NCBI GenBank assembly: GCA_036574075.1
Contig: JAINCN010000047.1
Span: 1 to 38,844 of the forward strand
DNA: 38,844 bases
Direction: 5' to 3'
From: Deltaproteobacteria bacterium
GTDB lineage: Bacteria > Desulfobacterota > Dissulfuribacteria > Dissulfuribacterales > UBA5754
Shown: in pieces, positions 8,010 through 16,460 of the stretch
Layout of the letters: every line of letters starts with the position of its first letter
Numbering within the stretch: the first letter of the stretch is position 1
The notes under the pieces: generated by a model
The model's input: the letters and a program-made list of their open reading frames with translations, nothing else
What the model was told of the DNA's origin: nothing
Database searches by the model: none
Position numbers and translations under genes: made by a program

Positions 8010-8646
8010 GCGAGGACTCCCCCTTCCAGAGCATCTCCCCGGCCCTGACCGGGACCGCCAAGACGTTTCCGGGCGGGGGAAGCGGGCAAAGATACCTTGC
8101 TGGATCATAGGCGCAGTAAGGATTGTAAGCGAAATTGAAGTCGATAATGTAAAGCCCGTCCCCAGCTGGTTCGAGATCCACGTAGCGGCCTGTTCCGTAA
8201 GTCTCCCGCCCGGATGTTCCGTCCCGGAAGATGACCATAGGGCGATCGTTTCCCTTCTGCCATACCTCGAATTCCACAGGCGTACCGTCAAGCGTAAAGG
8301 CGATGTCTCCTAAAGATACGAGCTTTTCAGCGTCCCCGGCGTGGCCGGCTGCGACGACATGCCTCGGTTTTTCGGCGGGCTTGAGCCGCCCGATGACCCT
8401 ATACCGCGGATCCGGGGGGAAGTACTCAAGCCCCGTGAAGGAATCCCGCTTCGCGGCGGGGATGGGAGAGCGTTCGCTCTCCCGGAAGAATGTGTCTTTC
8501 TGGTGCCGGTACTCGATGACCTGTTCGCGATAGGAATCAGGATCCACGGACAGAGGGGCAAAAGATGCGCTTGGGGCACAACCAGCAAGGGCTCCAGACA
8601 AACAAAATGGAATCAGACGAGACATGAATCGAGAATAGGCCGTCAT
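8002..8646 (-). CDS. DUF1684 lipoprotein
   Basis: A 214-residue protein with a short leader ending in lipobox LAGC and the DUF1684 pattern: REQVIEYRHQKDTFFRESERSPIP, FTGLEYFPPDPRYRV, then near the end DFNFAYNPYCAYDPARYLCPLPPPGNVLAVPVRAGEM. DUF1684 proteins are widespread with no established reaction. The stop overlaps the next start by 8 bp, and an AGAAGG-like SD precedes the ATG. Being in one operon with the dehydratase-activase pair may be coincidence. Confidence 0.82.
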   Translation of the reverse strand: MTAYSRFMSRLIPFCLSGALAGCAPSASFAPLSVDPDSYREQVIEYRHQKDTFFRESERSPIPAAKRDSFTGLEYFPPDPRYRVIGRLKPAEKPRHVVAAGHAGDAEKLVSLGDIAFTLDGTPVEFEVWQKGNDRPMVIFRDGTSGRETYGTGRYVDLEPAGDGLYIIDFNFAYNPYCAYDPARYLCPLPPPGNVLAVPVRAGEMLWKGESSHE

Positions 8647-8657
8647 TAGTGCGCCTT

Positions 8658-9788
8658 CTACTTGATGAGCCCGACGGAGAGGTTGAGTGTGTATTCAACG
8701 AGGAACCACGATGCCGGCTCGTCGAAACCCGTTCGACGTTCCGCGTAGCTTCCGGGCCAGAACCATCCGCCCTGAACGGAAAAGGAATTCTGCTTGTCGT
8801 GGCGGTATTTCACCTCACATTCGAGGACGTTACCCACGTCGTCACCCAGAGCTCCGGTGTTCGTCAAGGACCTCCACTTGTCTGCCTTTTCGTTCAGCTT
8901 GTAGTCGTGATAATGAAATTCGATGACCAGGCCGTCATGCGGGAAGAGTTCGAGACTCGCCTGACGGTCGTCGAAATTCGTGAAGCTGAACATGTTGTAT
9001 TCCTGGCCATAAGCCGCGCCCCATACACCAAAGGCCGTTCCATAACGCTCGTAGTCGGCTGTATCTGGATCATCCCCTGAACTTGACGTATAGCCGATGC
9101 TGAACCGGGGTCGGGCTGGAATCGTCTTGAAGTTGTAGCCTACGCGCCCGTTTAAGTGATATGCGTCTATGTCGCTCGTGCCGTAGTCGCCGAACTCCTT
9201 CACATAGGTCACATCGTAGTCAAAACCGTAAAGATCCCTGCCGTACGACCTGGCGCCGTAATAGAAATCGTCCAGGTCCCCCCATGCACTGGTCGAAGAC
9301 ACCCGGTAATCATCATGATCGTCCCTCTTGGAAAGGAAAAACGGCTCTAAGGCAATGTACGGCATGCCTTTCGGAAGCTGGAAATGGGAATAGATGCCTG
9401 CTCCTTCGTACCAGTGCCGCCTCGTGAGGCTGAAATACTTCTCTTCCTGGTACGAAGTCTGGCCGTAGAACATGTCCACAAAACCGTTCTCGAACCTCTT
9501 GGAAAAAAGGACCGCATCCCACAGATATGGCCCTACGTTTACCCAGTCGCAGAGCCCGAGGACACGGAAATCCCCGTAATCGAGGCGCTGCCTGCCGATC
9601 TTCAGGTTGATGTTCTGGTTGAGGATGTTTTTGAACTCCACGAATCCAAGATAGAGCTCCGGATCCTCCTCATATCTGCTCGTCCTGCTTTTGTAAAAAA
9701 GGGCTTCACTATCCAAATCCCATGCCTCTGCGTCCACGCCCCACAGAGAGACATTCAGGAATCTATCATTCGTAGATTGCAAAAACAA
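8658..9788 (-). pseudogene. Outer-membrane porin of the alginate-export (Alginate_exp) type, 5'-truncated
   Basis: The frame encodes about 376 residues of beta-barrel: alternating aromatic strands, INLKIGRQRLDYGDFRVLG and DYDVTYVKEFGDYG, and a C-terminal strand WFLVEYTLNLSVGLIK. IKIGRQ.L.YG followed by W..VGP..WDA.... is characteristic of Alginate_exp-type porins. It has no signal peptide, no ATG and no SD: the frame opens with TTG at 9788, three codons after an in-frame TAA, and only 38 bp separate it from the uvrA stop. The missing 60-100 N-terminal residues cannot fit upstream. I read it as a deletion remnant, though a misassembly at this point is possible. Confidence 0.6.
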
Positions 9789-9826
9789 ATTGAATTAATC
9801 GATAGATAAGAAAAATATAATAGAGA

Positions 9827-12800
9827 TCACCTATCGTTATCCTTCTTTCTCTCCAGAGACCTAAGAAGGGCATCCCGGGTGGCGGAGGGCACATCGGATG
9901 CAAGAAACTCCCGGACAGGACCGGAAAAGAGGACCTTTCCCCCTTGCCGTCCCCCTTGGGGTCCGAGGTCGATGATCCAGTCCGCCGCCTTCATGACATC
10001 CAGGTTGTGTTCGATGACCACCACGCTGTTTCCCGCATCCACGAGCCTTGAGAGGTGGTCCACGAGCCGGGCCACATCCCGGCGGTGGAGCCCTGTGGTG
10101 GGCTCGTCAAGGAGATAGAGGGTCATGCCCCTGCCCGGGTGGGCGAGTTCACGGACGATCTTGAGACGCTGGGCCTCGCCTCCAGATAGCGTCGGACTCG
10201 GCTGGCCGAGGGTGAGATAGCCGAGCCCTAGTTCGCAGACTAAGGAAATGGTCCTGAAAAGGAAGGGGACAGGCGAGAAGAAATTCCGTGCCTCCTCGAA
10301 GGTCATTTCGAGGATCTGGGAGATGTCCTTCCCCCGCCAGGCGATCTCGAGTGTGGCAGGCTCATAGCGCCGCCCTCCACATTCGTCACAGGTGATGTAG
10401 ACGTCCGGCAGGAAACCGAGGCTTATCTTTTGGCTTCCCTGCCCGGCGCAGGCCGGGCACCTACCCTCTTCCGTGTTGAAGGAAAATCGGGATGGCCCGA
10501 ACCCCCGCCCACGTGCCGCAGGGACCTGGGCAAAGAGCTCCCGGATGGCCCCAAGAATGCCTACGTAGGTGGCAGGGCAAGACCTGGGGGTCCGGCCTAT
10601 GGGACTGTGGTCCACTACGGCGAGACGTGAGACCGCATCCACTCCTTCAGCGACTTCACACCGAACCGGAGGGGAGGTTGGGCTGCCGATCCTGGCCTCG
10701 ACAGTCGGGGCCAGGATCCTGGAAACAAGGGTGGATTTTCCCGAGCCCGAGACACCGGTTACGCAGACAAAGACACCCAGGGGGATGGAAAGGTCCATCC
10801 TTGAGATGTTGTTGCAGGAGGCGCCCCGCAGGTGAATCCATGAGGAAGGTCCTCTCACCCGCTCCCTGAGCCTTCCGAGGGCCGGATCAGCAAAGGCCCT
10901 TCCGGTCTCGGAGGCGGGGTTTGCCAGGATCTCGGCATAGGTCCCCTGGGCCACCACGTACCCCCCACCCGTTCCTCCTCCGGGTCCTAGATCCACAATC
11001 CAGTCCGCCTCCCGAATGGTCTCTTCATCGTGCTCCACCACGAGCACTGTATTGCCCCTGTCGCAAAGGGTGCGGAGAGAGTCGAGGAGCCTCCGGTTGT
11101 CCCGGGGATGGAGCCCGATGGTGGGCTCGTCGAGGACGATCGTAAGCCCCGTGAGCCCGGAGCCGATCTGGGCCGCAAGCCGGATCCTCTGGGCCTCGCC
11201 TCCGGAGAGGGTATCCCCGGCCCTATCCAGGGAGAGATACCCGAGACCGACGTTAGAGAGGAATCCAAGGCGGGAGATGGCCGCGCTCACCAAGGGTGCG
11301 GCTGCCTCATCCAGCCGGCGCGGCCAGGGCCGTTCCTCCAGCCAACCTTCGAGGACCTTAAGCGCCTCATCCACCTCAAGGGCGCAGAACTCGGCGATCC
11401 CCTGGCCTGCGATCCGCCAGACCCGGGCCTCAGGGGCAAGGCGTGTCCCGGAGCACTCGGGGCAGACCTCTTCTGTTTCCGGGTCCATGCCCATGCCGGC
11501 GCACCTGGGGCAGGCCCCTGCCTTAGTGTTAAAGGAAAAAAGCAGGGGATCGGGTTCGGGCAAGCCTATGCGGCACTCCGGGCAGGACCAGCGCCTGCTG
11601 ACAAAGGACTCCCTCCCGTCCGCCTCAATGATGATCACGTCCCCGTCTCCGGCAGCCATGGCCCGTCTGGCCAGGGACTCGGGAGGGTCGTTTCGGGCGA
11701 TGTCAGTCATCACCCATTCAATGGTGTGCTCCCCGAAGCGCGACAGACGGGGGATGGGTGGAATACGGTACATCTCACCGTCGATCCTAACCCGCCTCAC
11801 CCCTGCCCTGAGGGCTGCGTCGAGCTCAGGCTGGTGCCAGCCTTTGCGTCTCCTGACGCGCGGGGCAAGCAGGATCGCCCCCCGGTTTCTGAGGGCGGAA
11901 ACAAGCTCCTGGACAAGTATCTCCTCGTCCATGGATGCCATCTGCCGCCCGCATGAAGGGCAGACCGGACTGGAGACCCGGGCATAGAGGAGCCTCAGGT
12001 AATGAGCGATCTCGGTCAGCGTGGCCACCGTGGACTTAGGTCCGGCCGCACTCGTCCTCTGTTCGATGGCGACCGTGGGCGTGAGTCCCTGGATCCGGTC
12101 CACGTCCGGCCTTTCGTAAAGACGGATGAACTGGCGCATGTAGGAGGAAAGGCCCTCTACGTAACGCCGCTGGCCCTCGGCAAAGACGATGTCAAAGGCA
12201 AGCGAGGATTTCCCGGACCCGGAGACACCCGTCACCACGACGAAACGCCCTTTGGGGATGGAGACAGTGATGTCCTTCAGGTTGTGATGCCGGGCGCCTT
12301 GGATGAGGATCCGGTCCTCCACAGGGGAAACCGCAGAAGCGGAAGGTGCCTCCGGTTCAACATGGCCTTTGCGGAGAACTGCCCCGGTGAGGGAAGCCGG
12401 ACACGCGGAAAGCCCTTCAGGAGGCCCTTCATAGACCACCCTTCCGCCCTGGTCTCCTCCCCCGGGTCCGAGATCAATGACCCAGTCCGAGGCCATTACC
12501 ACGGAGAGGTCGTGTTCCACCGCGACTACTGTACCGCCCGAGTGGGTGATGCGCCTCATGGCCTGGACGACCAGGTCGGTCTCCTGGCAAGAGAGACCCC
12601 GGCTCGGCTCGTCAAGGATGAAAAGATCGTCCTTTTTGATGCCTTTTGCGAGAAACCTGGCGAGTTTAAGTCGCTGGGCCTCCCCACCGGAGAGGGTGTT
12701 CACTGGCTGGCCGAGGCGCAGGTGCCCGAGTCCGAGGTCTATAGCCACACCAAGGGGCCATGAGATCCCGGAAAGATGGGAGAACCTCTCTGCGGCCTCA

Positions 12801-15049
12801 TCTATGGTGAGCTCGAGTATGTCGTGGATCGTGAGCCCTTCCCAACGGACCGAGAGGACCTTGCGGGAAAATCTCGTCCCATGACAGACCGGACACGGCA
12901 GCGTGATGTCAGGAAGGAACTGCATCTCGATCACCTCGCTCCCCTGCCCCTTGCACGCCTCGCACCTGCCTGCCGCGCTGTTGAACGAGAAGGCGCCGGG
13001 GCCGAGCCCGAGACCCCGCGCCTCCCTGGTCTCAGCAAGGAGCCTTCGGATGCCGTCAAGGGCATGGAGATACGAGGCTGGGCAGGCCCTGGGGGTGCGT
13101 CCCAGCGGGCTCTGGTCAACGAGGACCACGTCCCGGACGTATTCAACCCCGATAATCGAGTCGAAAGGACCAGGGGGTTCGGTGGGGACACCCTTGGCCC
13201 TGAGGAGGGCCCGGTACAGAACCCCCTCCACAAGGGTGGATTTCCCAGAGCCTGAGACCCCAGTCACAGTCGTGATGCGGTTGACAGGAAAGGAGACATG
13301 GATGCCAGCCAGATTGTTGGCCCTGACCCCGCAAAGACTGATCCGGCGGGAAGAGGGGGGCCGTCTCTCTTCCCTCCCTAAATGGACTGCCTGGGCCGGA
13401 CGGGGGCGGGGCGGCCCCATGTACGTGATCTCGCCGCCCCGATCTCCGGAACCCGGCCCCAGCTCCACCTCGAGATCAGAGGCGGAGACGATCCCGGGGT
13501 CGTGCTCCACTGCGATCACCGTGTTCCTTTGGGCCTTGAGGTCCTTCATGAGCCCGAGGATCCGGACCTTGTCCATGGGATGAAGACCACCCGTGGGCTC
13601 GTCCAGGACGTAGAGGGTCTCAGAAAGCTCGGTCCCGATGGCGCGGGAGATGGCAACCCGGGCCACCTCGCCGCCTGACAGGGTCCGGGACTGGCGATCA
13701 AGGGTGAGGTAGTCGAGCCCGGAACGCAAAAGGGTCCGAAGACGGCTGAAGAGGTCATCCACGAGCTGACGGACGGCCGGATCGTAGCCTGACTTCGACC
13801 TGAGCCCCTCCACCCACGAAAGGGCACCTTTGATATCGAGGGAATAGAAATCGAAGATCCTTAGACCATTGAGGCGGTACCAGCCCGTCTCGGGCCGAAA
13901 CCGGCTGCCACCGCACTCCGGACAGGTGTGATAGGCCCGGTAACGGGAAAGGAGGATTCGGATATGGGACTTGTAGCGCTTGGTCTCCAGATACTCGAAG
14001 ACGGCATTGACACCTCCCCAGCCTTCCTGTCCGAAAAGGATACCTCTTTGCACATCCTCGGGCAGATCGCGCCAGGGGCGATCCGTCGGAATCCCTTTAT
14101 TCCGGCACCACTCCATGAGCTCCGCCTTTTCCTCCTCCCAGTTCTCAAAGGGCCGAATGGCCCCTTGAGCAAGGGTAAGGGAGGGGTCTGGAACGACCAG
14201 GTCCCAGTCGATGGAAAGGATCCGCCCAAAGCCCTGGCAGCGGGGACAGGCACCGACCGGCGAATTGAAGGAAAAGAGATTGGGATTCGGGGAGGGGAAG
14301 GACCGATCGCATTCTGGGCAGTGCCTCCCACGGCTCGCCCTAATGACCTCCCCATCCGGCATATGGACAGCGAGTCTTCCGCCCCCGATCCCGTAGGCCT
14401 GTTCCACAGAATCGGCGATACGCGCCGAGACCGCAGACGCGAGAGGAATACGGTCTATGACGAGCTCGACATCCCCGCTCCTTCCCCAACCGGCTGGGCT
14501 GAGTTCCCTGACCTCTTGCCCGACAAGTTCCCGGAAATAGCCTGCTGCCACGAGCTCTGAAATCCGACCAGAAGGGACCCGTGCCGTTATGACAGCGACC
14601 CCTTCCTGGCCTTCCTCCTTTTTTTGCTCAAGGAGGCTGGCCACGTCCCCGGGGGCCTGGTCGAGGACGGGCCTGCCGCAGCCCGGGCAGAAGAGCTGGG
14701 CTGCACGGAAAAACAGGTGACGGGTCGGATAGGTGATCTCCGCCAGGGTTCCCACAGTGGAGCGCGCGCTCCGGACTGGATTGGCCTGTGAGATGGCGAT
14801 TGCCGCCGGGAGGTTCTCTATGGCCCGGGCCGGAGGCCGGGGAAGACGCTCGAGGAACTGACGCGCGTACGGGGAAAAGGTCTCGATGTAGCGCCGCTGG
14901 GCCTCTGCGTAGAGGGTATCAAGGGCAAGGGAAGACTTACCTGCCCCAGACGGACCGGTGATGGTGATCATCAGGCCCGTCGGGAGATCCACATCGATGG
15001 CCTTGAGGTTATGAAGCGATAGGCCCCTCAGGCTTATTGTGGGCTGCAT
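9827..15049 (-). CDS. uvrA: Tandem (double-length) UvrA, excinuclease ABC subunit A
   Basis: A 1740-residue protein containing two complete UvrA units head-to-tail, about twice the usual 940. There are four Walker A motifs: GPSGAGKSS (about 32-40), GVSGSGKST (about 598), GVSGSGKSS (about 938) and GVSGSGKST (about 1428). Each of the four ABC modules has an LSGGE(A/V) signature, and UvrA zinc modules (CPGCG, CPECDRSF...CPRCQGFG, CPSCGRQ, CPACAGQG...CDECGGRRYEP) recur in both halves. UvrA normally dimerises to scan DNA for damage and load UvrB, so this chain could be a covalent dimer. No uvrB or uvrC is nearby. Tandem UvrAs are known in some deltaproteobacteria. The start at 15049 lacks a clear SD. 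Confidence 0.95.
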   Translation of the reverse strand: MQPTISLRGLSLHNLKAIDVDLPTGLMITITGPSGAGKSSLALDTLYAEAQRRYIETFSPYARQFLERLPRPPARAIENLPAAIAISQANPVRSARSTVGTLAEITYPTRHLFFRAAQLFCPGCGRPVLDQAPGDVASLLEQKKEEGQEGVAVITARVPSGRISELVAAGYFRELVGQEVRELSPAGWGRSGDVELVIDRIPLASAVSARIADSVEQAYGIGGGRLAVHMPDGEVIRASRGRHCPECDRSFPSPNPNLFSFNSPVGACPRCQGFGRILSIDWDLVVPDPSLTLAQGAIRPFENWEEEKAELMEWCRNKGIPTDRPWRDLPEDVQRGILFGQEGWGGVNAVFEYLETKRYKSHIRILLSRYRAYHTCPECGGSRFRPETGWYRLNGLRIFDFYSLDIKGALSWVEGLRSKSGYDPAVRQLVDDLFSRLRTLLRSGLDYLTLDRQSRTLSGGEVARVAISRAIGTELSETLYVLDEPTGGLHPMDKVRILGLMKDLKAQRNTVIAVEHDPGIVSASDLEVELGPGSGDRGGEITYMGPPRPRPAQAVHLGREERRPPSSRRISLCGVRANNLAGIHVSFPVNRITTVTGVSGSGKSTLVEGVLYRALLRAKGVPTEPPGPFDSIIGVEYVRDVVLVDQSPLGRTPRACPASYLHALDGIRRLLAETREARGLGLGPGAFSFNSAAGRCEACKGQGSEVIEMQFLPDITLPCPVCHGTRFSRKVLSVRWEGLTIHDILELTIDEAAERFSHLSGISWPLGVAIDLGLGHLRLGQPVNTLSGGEAQRLKLARFLAKGIKKDDLFILDEPSRGLSCQETDLVVQAMRRITHSGGTVVAVEHDLSVVMASDWVIDLGPGGGDQGGRVVYEGPPEGLSACPASLTGAVLRKGHVEPEAPSASAVSPVEDRILIQGARHHNLKDITVSIPKGRFVVVTGVSGSGKSSLAFDIVFAEGQRRYVEGLSSYMRQFIRLYERPDVDRIQGLTPTVAIEQRTSAAGPKSTVATLTEIAHYLRLLYARVSSPVCPSCGRQMASMDEEILVQELVSALRNRGAILLAPRVRRRKGWHQPELDAALRAGVRRVRIDGEMYRIPPIPRLSRFGEHTIEWVMTDIARNDPPESLARRAMAAGDGDVIIIEADGRESFVSRRWSCPECRIGLPEPDPLLFSFNTKAGACPRCAGMGMDPETEEVCPECSGTRLAPEARVWRIAGQGIAEFCALEVDEALKVLEGWLEERPWPRRLDEAAAPLVSAAISRLGFLSNVGLGYLSLDRAGDTLSGGEAQRIRLAAQIGSGLTGLTIVLDEPTIGLHPRDNRRLLDSLRTLCDRGNTVLVVEHDEETIREADWIVDLGPGGGTGGGYVVAQGTYAEILANPASETGRAFADPALGRLRERVRGPSSWIHLRGASCNNISRMDLSIPLGVFVCVTGVSGSGKSTLVSRILAPTVEARIGSPTSPPVRCEVAEGVDAVSRLAVVDHSPIGRTPRSCPATYVGILGAIRELFAQVPAARGRGFGPSRFSFNTEEGRCPACAGQGSQKISLGFLPDVYITCDECGGRRYEPATLEIAWRGKDISQILEMTFEEARNFFSPVPFLFRTISLVCELGLGYLTLGQPSPTLSGGEAQRLKIVRELAHPGRGMTLYLLDEPTTGLHRRDVARLVDHLSRLVDAGNSVVVIEHNLDVMKAADWIIDLGPQGGRQGGKVLFSGPVREFLASDVPSATRDALLRSLERKKDNDR

Positions 15050-15111
15050 GAAATGATGCCGGGCATGTAAGAACCGTCAACGTTAAACTGCTCAACCCAT
15101 GGGCCCATTGG

Positions 15112-16212
15112 TCAGCCGAGGCTTCCCACTGCAAGCCCACGGACCTTTTTCCTCATGGCCTCGCTCTCTTGAATGACAGGGGCCAAATCCCCGCCGGCAA
15201 GATTCACCAGGGCCGGATAGCCCGCCTCAACGACCTGGGCGAGGGGAGCGAGAAACGTATCCTCGACACCGAGGGAGCGGAGCAGTTGGACGAGCTCCCC
15301 GCCCCGGAGGGCCGCACCCGGGGGCGCGAGGGAAGCGATCGCCCCGGCCCCCTGCAAGACGGCGAGACGCGAAAAGGCCCCGATTATGGCCGTGTGCGGG
15401 CAGATACAGGCCCACCCAGCGGCCTTCAGTGCGTAGGCGTTTCCATTGAAGGAGATGGCAGCGCCCCCTCCCTCCCTGACAAGGGTGAGGGACTGGACGT
15501 CAGTGATGCTGTCTCCGACGTAGAGACAGTCAGAAATCCGGGCTGAAGACCTCGAAAGGGCCTTTTCCACAGAACGCGCCTTTTCCGCACCGCCTACCGG
15601 GTTCACGTCGCGAAATATGCGGCCTATCTCCATCTCTGGGATGATCTGCCAGAATATCTCGTCAAGCCTTTTGAGGACCTCTTGCGCGGAACTGGAGAGG
15701 TCCTTCCGGCCACCTGCCGATTCCGGCCAGGAAAGGAGGGGCTGGGTGGCGATCTCAAGGGCCAAGGAGCGCAGCGCCCTTTGCTCCTCCTCCGGAAGGA
15801 TATAGCCGTCGAGATCGAGGTCCGTACAGAAGACCAGGTCAGGGGGAAACCCTGTGACTGCGCACAGGGCATGGAGATAGGGCCGGTAACTCGTGCTGAT
15901 GATATAGGTGGGCAGGAGCCTGGAAAGCAGGGGCAGGAGGTCTCGGGCGCCGGGAAGGAGCAGAAGGGTCTTTTCCGAGAAGGACTCCATCCCAGAGTCA
16001 GTGACGCCAAAGGCCTTCAAAAAAGGCAGGACGAGCTTTAATGTGTCTCCGGCCTTGTAGCCAGGGCGCTGCTCGACGTCTGCGAGAAAGTCGTCATACC
16101 TGCTGACGCGGGCGAAAAACGCCCCACCGTTCGGGATGAATGCCTCGCAGAGCTCAAAGGCGTTGTCGTTTTGGGTGATGGGACCTTCGCAGTCAATGGC
16201 GAGAATGGGCAT
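15112..16212 (-). CDS. COG4030 HAD-superfamily phosphatase (EhaR-like)
   Basis: A 366-residue HAD-fold protein whose N-terminus LAIDCEGPITQNDNAFELCE matches the COG4030 group best known in methanogens, where it is labelled energy-converting hydrogenase A subunit R. Motif I is DCEGPIT (the usual DxD is DxE). Motif II is around YIISTSYRPYLHAL. The last acidic motif is VGDSITDVQSL, all consistent with Mg-dependent phosphotransfer. There is no signal peptide or membrane span. No hydrogenase genes lie nearby, so the EhaR name should not be taken as function. A 62-bp gap separates it from uvrA downstream. Confidence 0.75.
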   Translation of the reverse strand: MPILAIDCEGPITQNDNAFELCEAFIPNGGAFFARVSRYDDFLADVEQRPGYKAGDTLKLVLPFLKAFGVTDSGMESFSEKTLLLLPGARDLLPLLSRLLPTYIISTSYRPYLHALCAVTGFPPDLVFCTDLDLDGYILPEEEQRALRSLALEIATQPLLSWPESAGGRKDLSSSAQEVLKRLDEIFWQIIPEMEIGRIFRDVNPVGGAEKARSVEKALSRSSARISDCLYVGDSITDVQSLTLVREGGGAAISFNGNAYALKAAGWACICPHTAIIGAFSRLAVLQGAGAIASLAPPGAALRGGELVQLLRSLGVEDTFLAPLAQVVEAGYPALVNLAGGDLAPVIQESEAMRKKVRGLAVGSLG

Positions 16213-16223
16213 ATGCAGTCCTA

Positions 16224-16264
16224 TATCAGTTGTAAGTTATCAGTTATCAGTTGTCAGTTGTCAG
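16224..16264 (+). repeat. Short tandem TATCAGTT/GTCAGTT repeat
   Basis: About six imperfect 7-8-bp units (TATCAGTT, TTATCAG, TTGTCAG) just upstream of the COG4030 gene. Related units, GAAAGCTATCA (16391-16401) and TGATAGCTTTC (16438-16448), form an 11-bp inverted repeat ending 12 bp before the pabBC start. Such TCAGTTATCAG-type runs are common low-complexity intergenic repeats. Confidence 0.7.
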
Positions 16265-16300
16265 CAAAAACCCTGTAGTCACATAAGGTTTTGAAATTTA

Positions 16301-16389
16301 CCTGAATCCGTGAATATGCGCTCAACCTTTCGATTTCACAGCATAAGCCCACGGCCGTGGTATTTGTGGAGCGAGGCGCCCGTTTCAGG
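16301..16389 (-). repeat. Cruciform repeat, copy B (truncated, family 1)
   Basis: Starts with CCTGAATCCGTGA, then the linker, then GCCCACGGCCGTGGTATTTG and GGAGCGAGGCGCCCG, and stops abruptly. The second half, including one outer arm, is missing apart from a TTTCAGG scrap. Since the linker follows the left end, this copy is inverted relative to copy A. It lies between the divergent COG4030 and pabBC genes. Confidence 0.75.
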
Positions 16390-16390
16390 A

Positions 16391-16448
16391 GAAAGCTATC
16401 ATCTATCAGCAAACCCAACCCCAAAATAACTGAAAACTGATAGCTTTC
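16391..16448 (+). promoter_or_regulatory. Hairpin immediately upstream of the pabBC start
   Basis: GAAAGCTATCA (16391-16401) is an exact complement of TGATAGCTTTC (16438-16448), giving an 11-bp stem with a 36-nt loop ending 12 bp before ATG 16461. In an mRNA it could sequester the weak ribosome-binding region. It may equally be a remnant of the neighbouring repeats. Confidence 0.35.
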
Positions 16449-16460
16449 CTTTGGCAGACG

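Noticed and set aside
11030-11987. Plus-strand frames of over 300 codons opposite uvrA
   Set aside because: They are antisense shadows of the G+C-rich ABC-ATPase coding strand, low in hydrophobic residues and without homology.
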